Source: Microbacterium testaceum (GTDB taxonomy: Bacteria; Actinomycetota; Actinomycetes; Actinomycetales; Microbacteriaceae). From it: a DNA stretch of 64,000 bases. This document shows positions 1 to 8,514 of the stretch, one piece after another. The stretch spans positions 744,001 through 808,000 of the forward strand of contig NZ_CP121699.1 in assembly GCF_029761935.1 (NCBI RefSeq). Direction: 5' to 3'. Each line of letters begins with the position of its first letter. Position 1 is the first letter of the stretch. Below the pieces are notes generated by a model. It searched no databases, was not told where the DNA came from, and was given only the letters and a program-made list of their open reading frames with translations. A program made the translations under genes and the position numbers.

Positions 1-112
1 TGGCGATGAACGCGCGCCCCGCGCCGACACCCCACCCCTCTCCCACTCCTACGGTGGTGAGTGCGGCGTCGGAAGTGAACCCGGGCGCTCAGTATCGAGA
101 AAGGCGACCCAG
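1..112. other. Upstream region of tkt
   Basis: Short leader of the pentose phosphate operon. On the + strand GAAAGG lies a suitable distance before the TTG start at 113 and acts as its Shine-Dalgarno site. On the - strand a GTG at 28-30, preceded by GGAGAGG, could start a divergent gene that leaves the window. In related actinobacteria ctaB (heme o synthase) often sits divergent to tkt, but ten codons are too few to identify anything. No convincing -10/-35 pair was seen. Confidence 0.3.
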
Positions 113-2212
113 TTGTCGGACTTCGAATGGGATGACATCGATCGGCGCGCGGTGGACACCGCCCGCATCCTCGCGGCGGATGCCGTCGAGAAGGTGGGCA
201 ACGGCCACCCCGGAACCGCGATGTCGCTCGCACCCGCGGCCTACCTGCTCTACCAGCGCGTCATGCGCCACGATCCCGCCGACACGCACTGGCCGGGCCG
301 CGACCGCTTCATCCTGTCGGTCGGTCACTCCTCGCTGACCCAGTACGTCCAGCTCTACCTCGGCGGCTTCGGCCTCGAGAAGAAGGACCTCGAGGCGCTG
401 CGCACCTGGGGCTCGCTGACCCCCGGTCACCCCGAGTACGGCCACACCGACGGTGTCGAGATCACCACGGGCCCCCTCGGCCAGGGCCTCGCCTCGTCCG
501 TCGGCTTCGCCTACGCCGCCCGCTACGAGCGCGGCCTGTTCGACCCGGAGTCGCCGGCCGGCGAGAGCCCCTTCGACCACTACGTCTACGTGATCGCCGG
601 CGACGGCGACCTGCAGGAGGGCGTGACCAGCGAAGCCTCCTCGCTCGCCGGCCACCAGGAGCTCGGCAACCTCATCGCCATCTACGACTCCAACCAGATC
701 TCGATCGAGGACGACACCAACGTCGCCTTCACCGAGGACGTCCAGAAGCGTTACGAGGCCTACGGCTGGCACGTGCAGACGGTGGACTGGAAGAGGACCG
801 GCAAGTACGTCGAAGACGTCGCCGAACTCCACGCCGCGATCGAGCGCGCGAAGGGCGAGACGAGCAAGCCCTCGCTCATCGTCCTCAAGACGATTATCGG
901 CTGGCCCTCCCCCGGCAAGCAGAACTCCGGCAAGATCCACGGCTCGGCCCTCGGCGCCGACGAGCTGAAGGCCACGAAGGAGGTGCTCGGCTTCGACCCG
1001 GAGCAGCACTTCGCCGTCGCCGACGACGTCATCGCCCACACGCGCAAGCTCGTCGAGCGCGGCGAGGCCGAGAAGGCCGCCTGGCAGCAGAAGTTCGACG
1101 CGTGGGCCGAAGCCCACCCCGAGCGCAAGCAGCTGTGGGACCGCCTGCAGGCGCGCGAGCTCCCCGAGGGCATCGCCGACGCGCTCCCCGCCTTCGAAGC
1201 GGGCAAGGACGTCTCGACCCGCGCCGCGAGCGGCACGGTCATCAACGCCCTGGCCGCCGAGCTCCCCGAGCTCTGGGGCGGTTCGGCCGACCTCGCCGAG
1301 TCCAACCTGACGACGATCAAGGATGCCAAGTCCTTCATCCCCGCCAGCTGGTCGACGCACGAGTGGTCGGGCGACCCCTACGGCCGCGTGCTCCACTTCG
1401 GCATCCGCGAGCACGCCATGGGTGCGATCCTCAACGGCATCGTGCTCCACGGCCCCACGCGCCCCTTCGGCGGCACGTTCCTCATCTTCAGCGACTACAT
1501 GCGCCCGCCGGTGCGTCTGGCCGCCCTGATGAACATCCCCACGATCTTCGTCTGGACGCATGACTCCGTCGCCCTCGGCGAGGACGGCCCCACGCACCAG
1601 CCGATCGAGCAGATCGCCACGCTCCGCGCCATCCCCAACTTCGCCCTCGTGCGTCCCGCGGATGCCAACGAGACCAGCGTCGTCTGGCTCGAGATGCTGC
1701 GCCGCACCGCCGGTCCCGCCGGCATCGCCCTGACCCGCCAGAACATCCCCGTCTTCGCCCGCGGCGAGGGTGCGGCATCCGGAGACGAGTTCGCCTCCGC
1801 CGAAGGCGCGGTCAAGGGAGCGTACGTGCTGGCCGAGGCGAAGAACGGCGAGCCCGACGTGATCCTGATCGCCACCGGCTCCGAGGTGCAGCTGGCCGTC
1901 GAGGCGCGCGAGAAGCTCGCCGCCGAAGGCGTGCACGCCCGCGTCGTGTCGGCCCCCTCGCTCGAGTGGTTCGCAGAGCAGGACGAGGCGTACCGCGAGT
2001 CGGTGCTGCCGTCGTCGGTCAAGGCCCGGGTGTCGGTCGAAGCCGGTTCCGCGCTCAGCTGGGCGGGCATCGTCGGCGACGCCGGCCGCTCCGTCGCGAT
2101 CGACCACTTCGGTGCGTCGGCCGACTACAAGACCCTTTTCCAGAAGTTCGGCATCACCACCGAGCACGTCGTCGAGGCCGCGCACGAGTCGCTGGCCGCC
2201 GCGAAGAAGTAA
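113..2212 (+). CDS. tkt: Transketolase
   Basis: Thiamine-diphosphate enzyme of the non-oxidative pentose phosphate pathway, moving two-carbon units between ketose and aldose phosphates in the cytosol. The 699-aa length is normal for the family. The N-terminal half carries [12 protein letters not shown] and the ThDP/metal motif [12 protein letters not shown]; the middle pyrimidine-binding domain has [16 protein letters not shown], and a C-terminal transketolase domain follows. The start is TTG, chosen because GAAAGG lies 8 nt upstream and the protein then begins like family members ([18 protein letters not shown]). It is the first gene of tkt-tal-pgi-zwf-opcA-pgl, with 19 bp to tal, so co-transcription is likely. 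Confidence 0.97.
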   Translation: MSDFEWDDIDRRAVDTARILAADAVEKVGNGHPGTAMSLAPAAYLLYQRVMRHDPADTHWPGRDRFILSVGHSSLTQYVQLYLGGFGLEKKDLEALRTWGSLTPGHPEYGHTDGVEITTGPLGQGLASSVGFAYAARYERGLFDPESPAGESPFDHYVYVIAGDGDLQEGVTSEASSLAGHQELGNLIAIYDSNQISIEDDTNVAFTEDVQKRYEAYGWHVQTVDWKRTGKYVEDVAELHAAIERAKGETSKPSLIVLKTIIGWPSPGKQNSGKIHGSALGADELKATKEVLGFDPEQHFAVADDVIAHTRKLVERGEAEKAAWQQKFDAWAEAHPERKQLWDRLQARELPEGIADALPAFEAGKDVSTRAASGTVINALAAELPELWGGSADLAESNLTTIKDAKSFIPASWSTHEWSGDPYGRVLHFGIREHAMGAILNGIVLHGPTRPFGGTFLIFSDYMRPPVRLAALMNIPTIFVWTHDSVALGEDGPTHQPIEQIATLRAIPNFALVRPADANETSVVWLEMLRRTAGPAGIALTRQNIPVFARGEGAASGDEFASAEGAVKGAYVLAEAKNGEPDVILIATGSEVQLAVEAREKLAAEGVHARVVSAPSLEWFAEQDEAYRESVLPSSVKARVSVEAGSALSWAGIVGDAGRSVAIDHFGASADYKTLFQKFGITTEHVVEAAHESLAAAKK

Positions 2213-2231
2213 TCAGAGGAGAACCAGAACC

Positions 2232-3353
2232 ATGAGCACTCCCACCGCAGACCTCTCGGCCGCCGGCGTCAGCATCTGGCTGGACGACTTGTCGCGTCAG
2301 CGCATCCAGTCCGGCAACCTCGCCGAGCTCATCGAGTCGCGCAACGTCTCGGGTGTCACCACGAACCCGACCATCTTCGCCGGCGCCCTGTCGAAGGGCG
2401 AGGCGTACGAGGGTCAGGTCCAGGAGCTCGCGGCCGCCGGTGCCGACGTCGACGAGGCGATCTTCTCGATCACCACGGACGACGTCCGCGACGCGTGCGA
2501 CATTTTCCTGCCCGTCTTCGAGGCGACGAACGGCGTCGACGGCCGCGTGTCGATCGAGGTCTCCCCCGACCTCGCACACGACACCGAGGGCACCGTCGCG
2601 CAGGCGAAAGACCTGTCGGCGCGTGTCGACCGCAAGAACGTGCTGATCAAGATCCCCGCGACCAAGGCGGGCCTCCCCGCCATCACCGAGGTCATCGGTG
2701 CGGGCATCTCGGTCAACGTCACGCTGATCTTCAGCCTCGAGCGCTACGAAGAAGTCATCGACGCGTACCTCGCCGGTGTTGAGAAGGCGCAGGCCGCCGG
2801 TCACGACATCTCGACCCTGCAGTCGGTGGCGTCGTTCTTCGTGTCGCGCGTCGACACCGAGATCGACAAGCGCCTCGCCGCGATCGGAACCGACGAGGCC
2901 GCCGCCCTCAAGGGCAAGGCCGGCATCGCGAACGCGCGTCTGGCCTACGAGCTCTACGAGAAGAAGTTCTCGGAAGACCGCGCCACGAAGCTGCTGGATG
3001 CCGGTGCCACGGTGCAGCGTCCGCTCTGGGCGTCGACCGGCGTCAAGGACCCCGCGCTGCCCGACACGCTGTACGTCACCGAGCTCGTCGCCCCCGGCAC
3101 CGTCAACACGATGCCGGAGAAGACGCTCGAGGCGACCTTCGACCACGCACGTCTCGCGGGTGACACGGTCACCGGTGCCTACGCCGAGGCGCACGAGGTC
3201 TTCGACCGCCTGGCAGCGGCCGGCGTCGACGTCGCCGACGCCACGCAGGTGCTCGAGGACGAGGGTGTCGAGAAGTTCATCGCCTCGTGGCATGAGCTGC
3301 AGGACACCGTGAAGACCGCGCTGCAGGCCGGAAGCGCCCAGGCCGCGCAGTGA
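2232..3353 (+). CDS. tal: Transaldolase
   Basis: Transfers dihydroxyacetone units from sedoheptulose-7-phosphate to glyceraldehyde-3-phosphate in the cytosol. The 373-aa protein shows the N-terminal signature [13 protein letters not shown] and the Schiff-base lysine region [16 protein letters not shown], and matches the long actinobacterial transaldolase class. The start is ATG 2232 behind AGAGGAG. An upstream in-frame extension runs into tkt and is not needed. The end overlaps pgi by 4 nt (GTGA), so the two are probably translationally coupled. Some actinobacteria carry these two activities as one fused protein. Confidence 0.97.
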   Translation: MSTPTADLSAAGVSIWLDDLSRQRIQSGNLAELIESRNVSGVTTNPTIFAGALSKGEAYEGQVQELAAAGADVDEAIFSITTDDVRDACDIFLPVFEATNGVDGRVSIEVSPDLAHDTEGTVAQAKDLSARVDRKNVLIKIPATKAGLPAITEVIGAGISVNVTLIFSLERYEEVIDAYLAGVEKAQAAGHDISTLQSVASFFVSRVDTEIDKRLAAIGTDEAAALKGKAGIANARLAYELYEKKFSEDRATKLLDAGATVQRPLWASTGVKDPALPDTLYVTELVAPGTVNTMPEKTLEATFDHARLAGDTVTGAYAEAHEVFDRLAAAGVDVADATQVLEDEGVEKFIASWHELQDTVKTALQAGSAQAAQ

Positions 3354-4975
3354 CTCTCGCCGTCAAGGTCACCGGCCACGTCAAGTCGGTCGTCGACGCG
3401 GAGCTGCCGGGCCTGACCGGCTCGCTCATCGCGTCGGGGATCACGGCGGCCGACCCCACCCTGTGGGGCGCGGCGGCCGAGGACGAGGCGTCGCGTCGAC
3501 TCGGGTGGGTGCGGGCGGTCACCGTCTCGCGCCCGCTCGTGGCCGAGATCACGGCCCTGCGCGACGAACTCGTCGCGCAGGGCGTGACCCGCGTCGTCCT
3601 CGCCGGAATGGGCGGGTCCTCGCTCGCTCCCGAGGTCATCGCGCAGTCGGCGGGCGTGCCGCTCGTCATCCTCGACTCGACCGCTCCGGGCCAGGTGCTC
3701 GCCGCGATCGACGGCGACGCCGAGTCCGGCGGTCTCGAGCAGACCGTGCTGGTGGTCTCGAGCAAGTCGGGCTCGACCATCGAGACCGACTCCGCCAAGC
3801 GCGCCTTCGAGGCCGCCTTCCGCGACCTCGGCATCGACCCCGCCGGTCGCATCGTGGTGGTCACCGACCCCGGCTCCCCGCTCGAGCAGTCGGCTCGCGC
3901 CGACGGCTACCGGGTGTTCACCGCCGATCCGACGGTGGGCGGACGCTACTCCGCACTCACGGGGTTCGGTCTCGTCCCGACCGGCCTGGCCGGCGTCGAC
4001 ATCGAGGACCTCCTCGACGAGGCGGATGCCACTCTGCTCGAGGTCGCGATCGACTCCCCCGAGAACCCGGCCCTCGTGCTCGCCGCGGCGATCGCGGGCG
4101 GTGGGGCACACCGCCGCGACAAGCTCGGTCTGGTCACCGACGGAAGCCACATCATCGGCCTGCCCGACTGGATCGAGCAGCTCGTCGCCGAATCGACCGG
4201 GAAGGAGGGCACCGGCATCCTGCCCGTCGTCTTGCTCCCCGTGTCGCCCGAGCTCGAGTCGAAGCCCGACGACCTGCAGGTCGTGCGGTTCGTCGACGAC
4301 GCCGAGGCGTTCCACCTGTTCGAGCGGCACACCGGCGAAGTGCTCATGAGCGGTTCGCTCGGTGCGCAGTTCGTCGTGTGGGAATACGCCACCGCGATCG
4401 CCGGGCGACTGCTCGGGATAGATCCCTTCGATCAGCCCGACGTCGAATCGGCGAAAGAGGCGACGCGCGGCCTGCTCGACGCGCAGCCCGCTCCCACCGC
4501 CCCGGTCTTCGTCGACCGCGGTGTCGAGGTGCGCGTGTCCGACCCCGCCCTCGCGGCGAGCGGCACGGTCGCGGGCGTCCTGGAAGCGCTGTGGCGGACG
4601 GTCCCGGCCGATGGCTACGTCAGCGTCCAGGCGTACGTGAACCGTCTCGAGCTGGCGCAGCTCGCGGGACTCCGCGAACTCGTGGCGGCCGACTCGGGTC
4701 GCCCCACCACGTTCGGCTGGGGACCGCGGTTCCTGCACTCCACCGGACAGTTCCACAAGGGAGGACCCGCCAGCGGCGTGTTCCTCCAGATCATCGAACG
4801 CACCGATGTCGACCTCGAGATCCCCGGTCGACCGTTCACGTTCGGACAACTCATCCAGGCACAGGCCGCGGGCGACGCGAGCGTGCTGGCGGAGGGCCAC
4901 GGCCGTCCCGTCGTCACGCTGACGCTGACCGACCCGCAGGTCGACGTGCTCTCACTCTTCGAGGCGGCGCAGTAA
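3350..4975 (+). CDS. pgi: Glucose-6-phosphate isomerase, pentose-phosphate-cluster type
   Basis: Interconverts glucose-6-phosphate and fructose-6-phosphate. The 541-aa protein has two SIS sugar-phosphate domains. The phosphate-binding stretch [19 protein letters not shown] lies near residue 140, preceded by [15 protein letters not shown]. It resembles the isomerase half of bifunctional transaldolase/phosphoglucose isomerases rather than the classical enzyme; a second, classical Pgi is at 60592-62280. It starts with GTG inside the tal stop codon. Lying beside zwf, it may return fructose-6-phosphate to the oxidative branch and allow pentose phosphate cycling; that role is inferred. Family assignment is firm, kinetic role is not. 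Confidence 0.88.
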   Translation: MTLAVKVTGHVKSVVDAELPGLTGSLIASGITAADPTLWGAAAEDEASRRLGWVRAVTVSRPLVAEITALRDELVAQGVTRVVLAGMGGSSLAPEVIAQSAGVPLVILDSTAPGQVLAAIDGDAESGGLEQTVLVVSSKSGSTIETDSAKRAFEAAFRDLGIDPAGRIVVVTDPGSPLEQSARADGYRVFTADPTVGGRYSALTGFGLVPTGLAGVDIEDLLDEADATLLEVAIDSPENPALVLAAAIAGGGAHRRDKLGLVTDGSHIIGLPDWIEQLVAESTGKEGTGILPVVLLPVSPELESKPDDLQVVRFVDDAEAFHLFERHTGEVLMSGSLGAQFVVWEYATAIAGRLLGIDPFDQPDVESAKEATRGLLDAQPAPTAPVFVDRGVEVRVSDPALAASGTVAGVLEALWRTVPADGYVSVQAYVNRLELAQLAGLRELVAADSGRPTTFGWGPRFLHSTGQFHKGGPASGVFLQIIERTDVDLEIPGRPFTFGQLIQAQAAGDASVLAEGHGRPVVTLTLTDPQVDVLSLFEAAQ

Positions 4976-4978
4976 AGC

Positions 4979-6529
4979 ATGGTCGTAGAGATCACTCCGG
5001 GTCACAATCCGTTGCGCGATCCCGAGGATCGCCGTCTGAGCCGGATCGCGGGGCCCAGCGCCCTCGTGATCTTCGGCGTCACCGGCGACCTCTCGCGCAA
5101 GAAACTCATGCCGGCGGTCTACGACCTCGCCAACCGCGGCCTGCTGCCCCCGGGCTTCGCGCTCGTGGGCTTCGCGCGCCGCGACTGGGAGGACCAGGAC
5201 TTCGCCGAGGTCGTGTACGAGTCGGTGAAGAAGTACGCCCGTACGGAGTTCCGCGAGGAGACGTGGAAGGAGCTCCTCGAGGGCATCCGCTTCGTCCAGG
5301 GGGAGTTCGACGACCCCGAGGCGTTCGGTCGTCTGCGCGAGACCGTCGACAAGCTCGACACCGAGCGCGGCACGATGGGTAACCACGCCTACTACCTCTC
5401 GATACCGCCGAAGGCCTTCCCGCTGGTTACCACCCAGCTGAAGGCATCGGGGCTCGTGGGCGACGACGAGACGAAGACCTCGGGCTGGCGCCGCGTCGTC
5501 ATCGAGAAGCCGTTCGGTCACGACCTCGCCTCGGCCCGCGAGCTGAACGAGGTCGTCGAGAGCGCCTTCCCCGCCGACGCGATCTTCCGCATCGACCACT
5601 ACCTCGGTAAAGAGACGGTGCAGAACATCCTCGCGCTGCGCTTCGCGAACGAGCTGTACGAGCCGATCTGGAACCGCAACTACGTCGATCACGTGCAGAT
5701 CACCATGGCCGAGGACATCGGCGTCGGTGGTCGCGCCGGGTACTACGACGGCATCGGCGCGGCGCGCGACGTCATCCAGAACCACCTGCTGCAGCTGCTC
5801 GCGCTCACGGCGATGGAAGAGCCCATCAGCTTCAACGCCGCCGACCTGCGCGCCGAGAAAGAGAAGGTCCTGGCCGCGGTCCGCGTGCCCGAGAACCTCG
5901 CCGAGGCGACCGCTCGCGGTCAGTACGCCGGCGGCTGGCAGGGCGGCGAGCAGGTGCTCGGCTTCCTCGAGGAAGACGGCATGAACCCCGAGTCGGTCAC
6001 GGAGACGTACGCGGCGATCAAGCTCGAGATCAACACGCGCCGCTGGTCGGGAGTCCCCTTCTACGTCCGCAGCGGAAAGCGTCTGGGGCGCCGCGTGACC
6101 GAGGTCGCCGTGGTGTTCAAGCGCGCGCCGCAGCAGCTGTTCTCGCAGAGTCAGACGCAGGAGCTGGGGCAGAACGCCCTCGTCATCCGCGTCCAGCCCG
6201 ACGAGGGCGTAACGATCCGCTTCGGGTCGAAGGTCCCCGGCGACGGCACCCAGGTGCGCGACGTCACGATGGACTTCGGCTACGGGCACGCCTTCACCGA
6301 GGCGAGCCCCGAGGCCTACGAGCGCCTCATCCTCGACGTCCTGCTGGGCGATCCGCCGCTGTTCCCCCGGCACGAAGAGGTGGAGCTCAGCTGGAAGATC
6401 CTCGACCCGATCGAGGAGTTCTGGTCCGCCCAGGGCGGTCCGCTCGAACAGTATTCGCCCGGTTCGTGGGGTCCGGCATCCGCCGACGAACTCCTCGCCC
6501 GCGACGGTCGCACCTGGAGACGCCCGTGA
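4979..6529 (+). CDS. zwf: Glucose-6-phosphate 1-dehydrogenase
   Basis: Oxidises glucose-6-phosphate to 6-phosphogluconolactone with NADP+ and is the entry point of the oxidative branch. The 516 aa are typical. The Rossmann motif is GVTGDLSRKKLMPA near residue 33; the substrate-binding signature RIDHYLGKETVQN follows near residue 203. ATG 4979 lies 3 nt after the pgi stop, so translation is probably coupled. The 3' end overlaps opcA by 4 nt (GTGA). In actinobacteria OpcA modulates this enzyme, which fits the gene order. Confidence 0.97.
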   Translation: MVVEITPGHNPLRDPEDRRLSRIAGPSALVIFGVTGDLSRKKLMPAVYDLANRGLLPPGFALVGFARRDWEDQDFAEVVYESVKKYARTEFREETWKELLEGIRFVQGEFDDPEAFGRLRETVDKLDTERGTMGNHAYYLSIPPKAFPLVTTQLKASGLVGDDETKTSGWRRVVIEKPFGHDLASARELNEVVESAFPADAIFRIDHYLGKETVQNILALRFANELYEPIWNRNYVDHVQITMAEDIGVGGRAGYYDGIGAARDVIQNHLLQLLALTAMEEPISFNAADLRAEKEKVLAAVRVPENLAEATARGQYAGGWQGGEQVLGFLEEDGMNPESVTETYAAIKLEINTRRWSGVPFYVRSGKRLGRRVTEVAVVFKRAPQQLFSQSQTQELGQNALVIRVQPDEGVTIRFGSKVPGDGTQVRDVTMDFGYGHAFTEASPEAYERLILDVLLGDPPLFPRHEEVELSWKILDPIEEFWSAQGGPLEQYSPGSWGPASADELLARDGRTWRRP

Positions 6530-7473
6530 TCATCGATCTGCCCGACACCACCGTCAGCGCCATCTCGAAGAAGCTCGTCAGCGTGCGCGAAGAGGGCGGC
6601 GCCGTCGCCCTCGGCCGCGTGCTCACGCTCATCATCGTCACGCACCACGGCGCCGAAGAAGAGGTCATCGAAGCGGCTAACGACGCCTCGCGCGAACACC
6701 CGATGCGCGTCATCGCCGTGCTGTTCGGCGACGACGACGACGAGCCCCGCCTCGACGCCCAGATCCGCGTGGGCGGCGACGCCGGCGCGAGCGAGGTCGT
6801 GGTGTTGCGCGCCCACGGCGCCGCGGGCTCGAACGCCGAGAGCCTCGTCACCGGCCTGCTGCTCCCCGATGCCCCGGTCGTGGCCTGGTGGCCGGCCGAC
6901 GCGCCCGAGGACCCCTCGCACTCCGCGATCGGTCGGATCGCGCAGCGTCGCATCACCGACGCGTCGTCGCAGGCCGACCCGGCCGCCTGGGTCGCCCGAC
7001 TCGGCGAGCACTACTCCCCCGGTGACACCGACTTCGCGTGGACCCGTGTGACGCGTTGGCGCGAGCAACTCGCGGCCGTGCTCGATCAGCCCCCGTACGA
7101 GCCTGTCACCGCGATCGAGGTCCGCGGTGCCGCCGACTCCCCCTCCACCGCCCTGCTGGCGGCCTGGTTGGGGATGAAGCTCGAGGCTCCCGTCGACTAC
7201 GCCTACCTGCCGGCCGACGAGTGGGCGAGCGGCATCAAGTCGGTGCGTCTCACCCGTCCGAGCGGCGACACGCTGCTCGAGCGGCCCGAAGCGGGGGTCG
7301 CGGTGCTCACGCAGCCCGGTCAGCCCACCCACGACCTGGCGTTCCCGCGCCGCACGTTGCGCGAGTGCCTCGCCGAGGAGCTGCGCCGCCTCGACCCCGA
7401 CCTCCTCTACGGTCGCGTGATCACCGAGGGGCACGACCTGCTGCTCGCCGCGAGCGAGCGGGACGACGCATGA
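6526..7473 (+). CDS. opcA: Glucose-6-phosphate dehydrogenase assembly/regulatory protein OpcA
   Basis: OpcA is an actinobacterial and cyanobacterial partner of Zwf, needed for assembly or redox control of the dehydrogenase. The 315-aa product begins VIIDLPDTTVSAISKKLV and has the family motif VVAWWPADAPEDPSH in the middle. GTG 6526 lies inside the zwf stop and a longer reading into zwf was rejected. The end overlaps pgl by 4 nt (ATGA). Position between zwf and pgl is the standard arrangement. Confidence 0.94.
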   Translation: MIIDLPDTTVSAISKKLVSVREEGGAVALGRVLTLIIVTHHGAEEEVIEAANDASREHPMRVIAVLFGDDDDEPRLDAQIRVGGDAGASEVVVLRAHGAAGSNAESLVTGLLLPDAPVVAWWPADAPEDPSHSAIGRIAQRRITDASSQADPAAWVARLGEHYSPGDTDFAWTRVTRWREQLAAVLDQPPYEPVTAIEVRGAADSPSTALLAAWLGMKLEAPVDYAYLPADEWASGIKSVRLTRPSGDTLLERPEAGVAVLTQPGQPTHDLAFPRRTLRECLAEELRRLDPDLLYGRVITEGHDLLLAASERDDA

Positions 7474-8261
7474 CCGACAACGGCTCGGTCAAACAGGTCA
7501 TCATCAAGCCGGATGCCGAGACCCTCGCCTCGTACGTCGCCACGCGCTTCGTGAACCGCATCGTGAAGCGGGTCGCCGAGGGCAAGCGCATGCACGTGTG
7601 CCTCACCGGGGGCACCATGGGCGGAGCGGTGCTGCGCACCGCGGCGAAGGACGCGCGGGTCGGCGAGATCGACTGGTCGCTCGTGCACTTCTGGTTCGGC
7701 GACGAGCGGTTCGTTCCGCGCGACTCGGACGACCGCAACGAGAAGCAGGCCCGCGAGGCGTTCCTCGACCACCTCGCCATCCCGGCCGAGAACATCCACA
7801 CCGTCGCCTCGAGCGAGGACGGTCTCGACCTCGATGCCGCGGCGATCTCGTACGCCGATGAGCTGGCGCAGTTCGCTCCCTCGGACCGCAGCGAGACGGG
7901 ACCCTGGCCCGCCTTCGACATCTGCTTCCTCGGGGTCGGACCCGACGCGCACATCGCCTCGCTGTTCCCCGATCGTCCCGAGATCTCGGTGACCGATCGG
8001 GCCACCGTTCCGGTGCGCAACTCCCCCAAGCCCCCGAGCGATCGCGTCTCGCTGACGCGGCCCGTCATCAACTCGTCGAAGCGCGTGTGGATGGTCGTCG
8101 CGGGCGCCGACAAGGCCGCCGCCCTGGGGCTCGCCCTTGCCGGTGCGAGCTATCAGAGCGTTCCCGCGGCCGGGGCGAAGGGTCGCCGTCGCACGGCGTT
8201 CTTCGTCGACGAGGTCGCGGCCGATCAGGTTCCGCCGCAGCTCATCGACCGCGAGTACTGA
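7470..8261 (+). CDS. pgl: 6-phosphogluconolactonase
   Basis: Hydrolyses 6-phosphogluconolactone to 6-phosphogluconate, the second oxidative step. The 263-aa protein belongs to the NagB/RpiA/DeoR-like fold: CLTGGTMGGAVLR near the N-terminus, VHFWFGDERFVP near residue 70, and the catalytic-type segment FLGVGPDAHIASLFPD near residue 155. ATG 7470 overlaps the opcA stop. It is the last gene of the operon. The remaining oxidative enzyme, 6-phosphogluconate dehydrogenase, is not in the window. Confidence 0.95.
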   Translation: MTDNGSVKQVIIKPDAETLASYVATRFVNRIVKRVAEGKRMHVCLTGGTMGGAVLRTAAKDARVGEIDWSLVHFWFGDERFVPRDSDDRNEKQAREAFLDHLAIPAENIHTVASSEDGLDLDAAAISYADELAQFAPSDRSETGPWPAFDICFLGVGPDAHIASLFPDRPEISVTDRATVPVRNSPKPPSDRVSLTRPVINSSKRVWMVVAGADKAAALGLALAGASYQSVPAAGAKGRRRTAFFVDEVAADQVPPQLIDREY

Positions 8262-8328
8262 GGAGCGGGAGCTCTCCCGACGGCGACTCTCCCCGCACGC
8301 GCCTCGAGTTCGCACGCTCGAGTGGGAG

Positions 8329-8354
8329 GACCGGATGCCACACGGCATCCGGTT
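8329..8354. terminator. Hairpin terminator after pgl, built from a GGATGCC pair
   Basis: CCGGATGCC (8331-8339) pairs perfectly with GGCATCCGG (8344-8352) across a 4-nt loop and extends by an A-T and a G-U pair. It lies 70 nt after the pgl stop. There is no U tract, as is common for high-GC actinobacterial terminators. The stem contains the overrepresented heptamer GGATGCC in both orientations. Confidence 0.65.
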
Positions 8355-8514
8355 CTCTGCGTTGTCCGCGCACGTCTGTAGGGGACTTCCACCCATTGTC
8401 TTCCGCGTGACGCCGATTTACTCTCTTCGTGGGGGGCATCCTGGTCCGCTCGGCGGGGCTCGATCCGTGAGGATCGATCCGCGACGAACGGCCGACGCAG
8501 TAGGGAGCGTTCGG

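Noticed and set aside
89..2185. Long open frame opposite tkt, and similar long antisense frames opposite uvrA, whiA, gap, treS-like, the helicase and ubiB
   Set aside because: High GC suppresses stop codons in shadow frames; the sequences are Arg/Gly/Val-rich with no motifs, while the opposite strand encodes a recognised protein.
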